Assembly: GCA_036172665.1 (NCBI GenBank)
Contig: CM069870.1
Location: 69,192,212 to 69,256,211, forward strand
Reading direction: 5' to 3'
From: Prosopocoilus inquinatus
Taxonomy: Eukaryota > Arthropoda > Insecta > Coleoptera > Lucanidae
Length of the DNA stretch: 64,000 nt
A program made the translations under genes and the position numbers. The notes under the pieces were generated by a model. It made no database searches. It had not been told where the DNA came from and saw only the letters and a program-made list of their open reading frames with translations. Shown piece by piece: positions 28,449-37,400 of this stretch. Position 1 is the stretch's first letter. Each line of letters opens with the position of its first letter.

Positions 28449-31400
28449 GCTTTAATTAGTTCTCGTTACTTTTATTCCGAACAACTCGTAGTTTAGTTTA
28501 AAAATCATGTTACCTTTTCGTTTCTCTTGACGACTTGTTTCTCTTGACAACTTGTTTATTTACTTTTTTTCACTCCTGACGAAGCTATAAATCTATAGCG
28601 AAACGTTGAGTGTGTTTCCCTTCATTTTTCTGTCCGGTTTGAGATTAAAAAAACTTTCTACTTAATAATAATAATAATAATAAGGCATTTATTGACTGTA
28701 GTTATAAGTTACAGATGTGTTGAAATAGTAAATTTCCATGAGTCAAAAGGAATAAGTTCAGTTAACACGAGAATGAGTTAACTGATCTTCCACTTAACCT
28801 AAAATTAACCTAAGCTAATCTAAACTAACCTAACCTAAGCTACTAGAGATGATTTTATTTGAATGAATAATAATAATAATAACAACCATTTAAGATTTCA
28901 CAGATACATTTAAGATACATTTAAGATTTTATAGTTCACATAATCTTTTTGAATTGAATGAGAATGAATGAGCCCCGAATATAAGTTATACTACAAATCC
29001 TTGCTGCAAATCATTGCTGTAACCGTAACGCTTGTAAGATGGAAACTTTAAATTGATTTAAAGAAATAGTAGAAAAGTTCAGACATATTGAGTTTATATA
29101 TTTTGCTATAGTATACGTAAAAGAACGTTCAAAAATCGCGATTTTGTGAAGAGGGGGTGTAAGCAAGCCTCTGCTACGCACATTTACGTTATGTACGTCT
29201 GACCGAAAAGATATTTTGTTGTACAGGTACTGGGGAGATCGTTTGCAAAGTATTTTAAAGTACAAGCAAAGTGCATGAAATTTTCTACGGTTGCGCATAT
29301 TAAGCCAACCGGCCCAGTTTAATGTGTGTGAAATGTGCTGACCCCTTCCGATCCCATATATAAATCTGAGACAAGAATTCTGAACTTTTTGAATTCTTTT
29401 GGCATCTCTAAGATCTAAGCAGGGGCCGTAAACATTATCACAGAAGTTGAATAACGAAAGCACAAGCGTATCGCAAAGAGTTTTACGAATATTCTGAGGT
29501 AGAAAATTTTTACTACTATATAAAACTCTGAAAATGCCATAAGATTTATTAATTACTGAAGAAATATGGCTAGTGAATCTTAAATTGCAGTCGATAGTTA
29601 AACCGAGGTTTCTAGCAGAAGTTACGGTAGGCAAAGTGAGGTTGTTTGTATGTAAATCCAAGTTACTGAGAGCCAAATTGTGCCGTTTACGAGGTCCAAA
29701 CACGAGAATTTTACATTTCTCAGGATTAATGTTCAGACAATGTTTGTCAGAGATATCTATAAGGGCGTTTAAATCGTTATTAATTAACTCACTATGATCA
29801 GAAGTGTAATTTGCATCAAAGATGTGAGACAGCTGTGTGTCGTCTGCGTACATATGATATTTGCACACTTTTAGGACTTCGATTAAATAACTGGTATATA
29901 TTGAGTAGAGTAATGGTCCCAAAATAGAACCTTGCGGTACGCCACATGCAACTGCCAGGGAACTAGAGACGGAATTGCCCAACCGAACACATTGTGTTCT
30001 GTTGGATAGATAATTTGAGAAGAATTGAGTAGCTTTGGATTTGAAATAAAAAAGTTGCATTTAGTACCGCCGTGTTGATTCACCCTGTGTGGGTGAAACT
30101 AATTTTATGTCGTAGACCTTTAAGTTTTAAAATAAAAATGTCTTGAAACTTTTTTGATATCTGTAGTAGATATCGAGATATAGCCCGAGAACGCACTGTT
30201 GGTACACCCTGTATATTACTTCATTCCATTTTTGAAAAAAAAAAAATATTCTTGTGTGGTTATGACTTATGATTGAATGGACGTATGTGTACAAGACAAA
30301 AATGTTTTTTTTTTATAGATCACAATAAACCCCGTCCAAATTACGAGCCCCTATGGAAGTACAAACACAACTAACTCCGTGACGGTCAGCTCTGTGTACA
30401 ATGGACCGATTTCCAGCGGACAGGTTTCGGTTGTCACCAGTGGCAGCAACAACATGACGAGCCAGACGATTCCGGTGGGCTCTTCGAACAATCACGTGTC
30501 TGTAACGGACTCCACGAACAGCACCACCGGTGGTGGTAACTTAACATCCGCAATGGGCAGTGGTAAGCGCACCCCTTGCAACCAAAAACATTCAGCACAA
30601 AACTCTGCGTATATTCAGGACATGTGAACGTGATGGGACCGACGACGGTAACGTCGAGGAGACCCAACAACACCAGCATCACGTTGCTGAACGCGAACCA
30701 AGGGATTGCGTCGCAGCGAATCAGCGTATTCGAGCCGTATCCGATGCGAGACACCATCCAGCACTTCTGCGAGAAGCACCTGGACAAGATCAAGTCGTAC
30801 ATGGAGAAGATGTCGGTGAAGATTCCGCCGCCGGTCAAGTGCACCATCGAAGAGAAAAGGCAGAAGAAGTGCGCGAAGCTGCACTTCGCTTGCCAGGCGA
30901 GGGGGCAACACTGCCTGTACTCGAGGACGTTCTTCACCATGCGCACCAGGAATCCCCGGATATGGATCCACCTCATGTTTATAGCTTTGCAGGTAAGGTG
31001 GATAAAATTTTTGAAAAAGATACGGCGCACAGTGGGGCCAAATGCCCGATTTATGGAAAAAAGCTCTCATTTCCAGAATTTTTGTCCGATCGAAGTGAAA
31101 CACATGAAATTTCAAGAAGGTACTAAATAACAATTTTTGACTTTCTCAAAGTTTCAAAAAAGAATTTTTTTATAAGGTATAATCATTTTAATTTTACTCC
31201 AAGTGCAGAACGTTTTTATGTACCTATTACAAACTAACAGTGAGGAGCTCTGTTAGCTTACTTGATTCAACAAATCATGTTTGTACGGACCGCTGGTGCT
31301 GTTTTTCGCATCTTTATTCAACTTCGTATTCAATATACAGGCTGTTTCAAATTCGACCCTCACTGGGGATCTCGCTTATTTGAACAGATAGACGGTAGGT

Positions 31401-34400
31401 TTAGATTTGGAAAAGTTGCTAAATTTGATGAATATTAATAATCCGCAGAGAAAAAGTTTCTATATTAACTCTTATTCGAAATAATTGTAAAATAAAGAAA
31501 AATTTTCTTTTTCTTCTTTTATCTCTATTTTCTTTATTTAAAGAGATATCAAAAAAAAATAAAAATACTTCCTTAAGAAACTTCTCAATTCTCTACACAG
31601 TGGTAAGCACTATTTTTCTATAACACGTTTCGTCAAATTGATACCATCATCAAGTTCATTTTTTCTTATGGCGCCTATATTGAAATTTAGTGGAAAGAGA
31701 ACCTATTCATTATGCCGATTAGGGCAACATAGCACGTGTTATAAAAATTCTTTAAAACAAGGCCAGAATAAAAATGTTTAATGTGAGAAGATAGAGGCAA
31801 AATAAGAAAATGATAATTTTTCTTTTTTTTAGAATTACTTCGAATAAGAATTAACATTTTTCTCTCAGGATATTAATGCTCATGAAATTTAACAACTTTT
31901 CCAAATTTAAACCTACCAACCATCTCTTCAAATAAGCGAGATCCCCATGGTGAGAGTTGAATTTGAAACAGCCTGTACATCGCATGCGGTTGATTGCGGC
32001 CGTGAAACTTTTAGGGTAGTTAGATAAATATTACAGCTTTTAGAAAAACAATATTACAGACCGTAGGAAAGTGAAGCTTTTTTTGTATGCTTACTAAAAT
32101 TTCGCATTACGTCCAGAAATCTAATTTCGGCTTAATTATCACGTCTAAGTTTCTTTAAAGAGTAACTTATTCTTTTACAAAAAACTGTTAGTATGTACTA
32201 ACCAAGTATATAATGGAGTAACTTTTAAAAATAATCTACGAAGCTGACGGAATTATACAAAATTACTATTTTTAAGGCTTTATGGCTTACTGAATGAAAT
32301 TTAAGCCCTTATATTAGATGAAAGTTAATTATTACCGCAAAACCATTATCACAGTCAGATTCTACGACTAAAGTAATGTAAGAAAAGTCAGTTAGATCAA
32401 CGAATTAATCCTCTTGTGAAACCGTTTTTTTTCCACCTCGGCCCCACTGTGCGGCGGAGAAAATTATTTGAAAAATACTTTTAATTATTAGTGTAACATT
32501 TTTCATTTTCGGAAATGCGATTAAAATTTCCTTGACAACGTTCGCCCTCAGGGGGGAGGGGGGTACATCACAATGTGACTTTTATTTTAAAGTCTCCTTT
32601 ATTTCGATTATGTCGGTCCAGTTTGTCTAAAAATAAAAAAAATGTTTTTTTTTAAAGAAAAAGCGCAAAACCTTAACAATGAACTCGGCAGCTTGTATGG
32701 TTGCCTATACTAAAGGCGGTGGGACTAATTTTTTTTACAGGAAACGTAACACCTGCCCTCAAATGAATTCCTGGATGTAAGTTTGTAGCACTGACTGCTT
32801 ATTTAAATTAAATAAATGTAATTCTTTGTATTTTCAACTAAATAACTTGTAAAATGTTTTAGAATGACAACACAACATTTCTGTTACTGAAAGTTATTTT
32901 CGAATTGACGGATTAGAAAATTGACAACTGACAGTTATCAGCAACTTTCTTCTCACTCTTGCATTAAGCGAATAATGAACTTGTTTCAGTTTAAACTAAT
33001 GTTGGGCAATGCGTATCGATACTTTACGGTCCGATACCCGATATTTTGTAATAGATACTTTGTTTTCTGATATGTATAAGCTACAAGTGTGAAGATGAAA
33101 TTTTGCACATAGCACCATTACATAATATGTTGTCTCATAACATTATTTTTATTTGGGGCTCGCTGCTAGTTAAAAAAAAAAAAAGTTTTTAAAAACACAC
33201 TTGGTTATATGGCCATATTTCCTTTATAATGACGTTTGACGCGTGTAGCCGATGGCATAACCAACGATTAGAAAAGGATAGAAAACTCGCAGTATCTCTA
33301 ACCATTGGTTAGAGAAGGACAACACGACGATTTTAATTATTTTTTTAATTAAAAACGGGGTGTTTGCCCCAATTCATTCTAAGTGCATTTGAATTATAGC
33401 TTATCGTAGAACATGCCCTCCAAAATTTATAATGTTTGATCCACTTGTAGCTTTTGTAAATAATTACCAAATGAAGTATCGAATATAACAAATTACTATT
33501 TAACCAAGCGAAAATTTGTAATTTAATTTATTTTATACAGGCAATATATAATTATTCAGACAGACACAGTACGAAATCATCTTTCAAATTGTATAACCTC
33601 ACTTTAAACCTTCCTTTCGGATTAGAAAAAGATCTTGTATCGATATTACGAATATCGATACTTCATAAAGAATCAATACAATGAATCGATACATTTAAGA
33701 ACGATACGTATCGACTTCTGGTATCGATGCTTTATAAAGTATCGCCCAACACCAGTTTAAACGCACGGTGTATCACTGACGTCACCGAAATAAACAAAAT
33801 ACCAGCAATAAATCACTTAAATAGTTGCATAAATGTCGCCAACTTTACAAAAAAAATCAGGCCTGCATTTACATTCGCATTTGAAGTAACGGTATGTTTT
33901 CTGTAAAAAAATATATATTCACTTAATTATGTACTCATGGTTCTAATATATTAATTTATTTTAATTTTTAATTACATTAATGAGGAAATGTTTTGAATTA
34001 ACTTAAAAGTCATAAACGGTTGGCTAGTTTGCCTAAAAATAAAGAAATTAGACTTCTCTTGACGCAACGCCTTGGTACAGGTAAACCGATGACTCTGCAG
34101 TACGTATGGTTGCCTACGCTAAAGGCGGTAATTTTTTTTTTAGTTGAGAAATATGAACTTTCATAATCAGGGGTAAGAAATCGGCCCACTTGCTCCGCGA
34201 GAAGTACGAAAATTTTGTATTCGGACTGCATTAGTCCCCGCCCAGAGTAACTTCTGCGAAGTGCGAACGCTTGCACTGTGACCCTTCCCCTCCCACTCAA
34301 TACCAATTTCAATGCATCGGAGCCGCCGAGTATGTAGTACATTCGGTGTAAAAATACTAAGTGGGCCGAATTCTTTTCCCTGTTCATAACTGACTAAGAT

Positions 34401-37400
34401 TAAGCAACTTTCCTAATTTTTTTAATATTTAAAGAATTTTCCAGTTTTTCTCGATTTTTTCATTTCGACATACAGGTTTTTTTAAAAATATTTTGCACCC
34501 TATCTAGAGGCTTTATTTAAGCAGCTGAGAAAAACTTTAATTGCAGAAGTTGTAGGGTGAGTCCTATTATCTTTTAGAGTTATCACAAGAAACAGGAGCG
34601 CGTTCCAGATCGGAGAAAAAATAGAATTTTTGTTTCGGCGAGGGAAATTTGGCCTTGATATGGACTCCATCTTGGAATCCAAGATGGCGGCGGTCCGACT
34701 TAGAAAAATGTCTGTATCAATGTAAACCTGTCGTGTGGAGTGTCAAATTAAACGACTGGGCGAGGGTTATTAAACTCTGATCCCGACGCCATCTTGGTAT
34801 TCAAAATGGCAGCGGCGCGATGTGGAAAAGCGTCCGTGTCGATGTAAACCCATCGTGCGGGGTGTCGCATTAAACGCTCGGGCGAGTTCGGCAGTTCGGC
34901 CATCATCCCGACGCCATCTTGGAATCCAAGATGGCGGCGGCGCAATGTCGAAAACCGTCCGCGTCGATGTAAATTTTTCCTTTTTTTTTAATGGAACACC
35001 CCGTGTATTGGTAACATTAAAGATCGCAGTTTCCCGATTTCAAAAATATATAACATGTTGATATTTGGAAGTGGAGCTGATTGTGACATATTTGAGGTTA
35101 GAATTAATGTTTAAAATATTAAGGCGGGGGGTTTCCAGTATACGAATTTCTATTGTTATTGTTATATTAAAAAAAAAACTGTACTGTAGGAAAACTACTA
35201 ATTTATTTATTTTTTAATTTGTACTTTTATTAATGGAGGAAATTGAAAAAAGAAAAAAATTATAAACAATTAATTTTAATGTGCTAGTTTGACAATAAAA
35301 AATACACTTTTTTTTATTAACGGAAAGCCGTACCGTGGGCAAAACAACGACTCCACACTTTATATGGTTGCCTACACTAAAGGCGGTAAAAATATTATTA
35401 TTGTCCAGAAACACCTACAAATTCGTACAAGTCAAGTTCTTAATTATTTTAAATTGTTAAAACAATTTTTCAATTCTCCCTGATGACACAGAAAACGTAA
35501 TGGACGTGCAAAGAGTAGGAATTTATTTATTTTTTTAATTTTCACGTTTATTAATGGAGACGCCTTACTTATAAGCAACCCAAAAAACAAGGTCGTTTGA
35601 ATGGTTGCCTATACCAAAGGGTTCAAGAACACCTTTCAAATTTAAAATTGTGTTAAAACTTTTTTAAAGATTCACTGAAGTTATGCAATTCTCATAAATT
35701 TCTTAATAATTTCAAACGATTTTCCATTTTTTTTTCTTTTCTAATTTCAGGAAGCAATTTTGAACTTTTAATAAAAGCACAAAAATCGTTAAATCAATTT
35801 AGTTTTATGTTTCATATAAAAAAAATATTTTTCAGTTTTCTATGGAGAAAACTATTGACTTTTGTCTAAAAACTAATTTTGAATTTTTAGTAAAAGTTCG
35901 AAAATTATGAAGTCTTGGTTTGACAGGATATGTTTTATGTTTTCTGTAAAAAAAAATATATTTTCGGTTTTCATTGGAGAAAATTATTGAATTTCCTTTA
36001 AAAACTATAAACAATTAATTTTAATAATATGCCATTTGGCCAAAAATAAATAAATTAAATGTTCTGTTAACAGACAGCCTTCGAGTATAGGCAAATCAAT
36101 GATTCAGATATTCGTACGGTTGCCTACACCAAAGGCGGTAGAAGTGTTCTTTTCGTGCAGAAGATTTACTTATAAGCAACCCCAAGACAAGGTCGTTTGA
36201 GTGGTTGCCTATTCTAAAGGATCCAAGAACATCTTTTAAATCTAATCACTGAAATTATGCAATTCTGGATATTTCAAACAATTTTACACTTTTTTTTTAA
36301 TTTTGGGAAACAACTTTGAATTCTCAGCGGATGTACCCAAATTATTAATTCAAGTCGCTTACGTTACAGCAGGAAATAAGTAAATTACACTCAGAATTAA
36401 AAATAATCGATAATAAAACTTTTAGTAGGTTACTAATTTAAGCCAATTTGTTCTGGCAGAAAACACGTTTCGTGTAAAAAAAACGTATTCCTACCGCCTG
36501 CGCCTGTAGTGTAAGCAACCATCCAAACTGCTGAGTTCATCGTTTTGTCTACCGTGTAAGGCTTCTTATTAAAAAAAAAAAAAACTTAGAGTTTCACAAA
36601 AATTATTTAATCACTGATTAATTTAACAGCATGAATAAAGCCTGTGATTGGTTGGGTGGTGGGTGGCTTCAAATCTATTGTTAACTTCGCCCAGTGATGT
36701 TCCTAAATCAGAGAATTAAATTAATCGCTGATTTACAATTTTTTTTGTGAAACCCAGCGTAAGTTTTTTAATTTTTAATTTTTAGAGAAACTAGCGAGCT
36801 ATTAGAATTAAAGGCATTTCAATAAAAGCTCAGGAAGCTTTCACGAGATTGCCCGAGTTTACGCGACTGTCCTCGTTTTTAAATGTTAAAAAAAAAAAAC
36901 AATTTTCCAGTTCTTTTAAATTTGAGAAAACTTTAAAAACACAAATACAAATATTAATTTTAGTAACACGCCTGCGCCTGTCCGTTTTTTAAAAATTAGA
37001 CTTTAAAAATACGAAGTTTCAGTATAGGCAACCAACACATGCGTTTGTAGGGTTGCCCTACAATTTTTTTTTTTTAATGAAAGCGCGACTACGGATGCAT
37101 TTATACTTTATCAGGGAGACATTACTTACTTTTAATTCCTGGCCATACGTGAGAGAATTTTTTTCTTTTTTATGTAAAGGCATAACATAAGGACGAAACG
37201 CATTCAATAATCTTTAAAAATATATAAAAAAATGAGTCTTAATTTATACTACGCCATTTCCGCAAACATAGGACGTGTCTACAATAGAAATTATAAAAAA
37301 ATTTAATCGGAGTTGCCAACGATCATTTAATGAAAAATTTTGTGCAAATCGTTTTTGATTGCAGTGAGAACCTCGAGCAGCCTCTGGACAGCTGTTTCAG

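Larger units (their letters stand above)
26734..28664 (+). mobile_element. Penelope-like element with inverted ribozyme-bearing ends
   Basis: Flanks of about 230 bp in inverted orientation (26767-26995 and 28437-28664) surround an RT-GIY-YIG frame. Each flank contains a hammerhead ribozyme core and the phrase AAACCGGACAGAAAAATGAA or its complement. A T-run at 26985-26995 and an A-run at 28415-28445 abut the flanks. The element lies in an (AAT)n tract that reads as the tail of LINE 2 on both sides. The coding part starts abruptly, so it is 5' truncated. Confidence 0.9.
22336..30211. mobile_element. Outer palindromic TA element H1, split by nested insertions
   Basis: The left arm (22336-22505) starts CAGGGTGTCCCAAGAGTGCG. 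The right arm (about 30052-30211) is its inverted partner, ending GCACTGTTGGTACACCCTG. Both pair along about 160 bp, including GTCTGCGACATAAAATTA with TAATTTTATGTCGTAGAC. TA flanks both ends (22334-22335, 30212-30213). All of 22506-30051 consists of other elements, so H1 was the oldest insertion in this melt intron. Confidence 0.82.

Noticed and set aside
28796..28845. CCTAA-like runs resembling insect telomere repeat TTAGG
   Set aside because: Short, irregular, and inside the 3' part of LINE 2; no array.
30434..31133. Minus-strand and alternative-frame ORFs of 172-198 aa over melt exons H and I
   Set aside because: Shadow frames of the conserved melt coding sequence, which has proper splice sites and homology.
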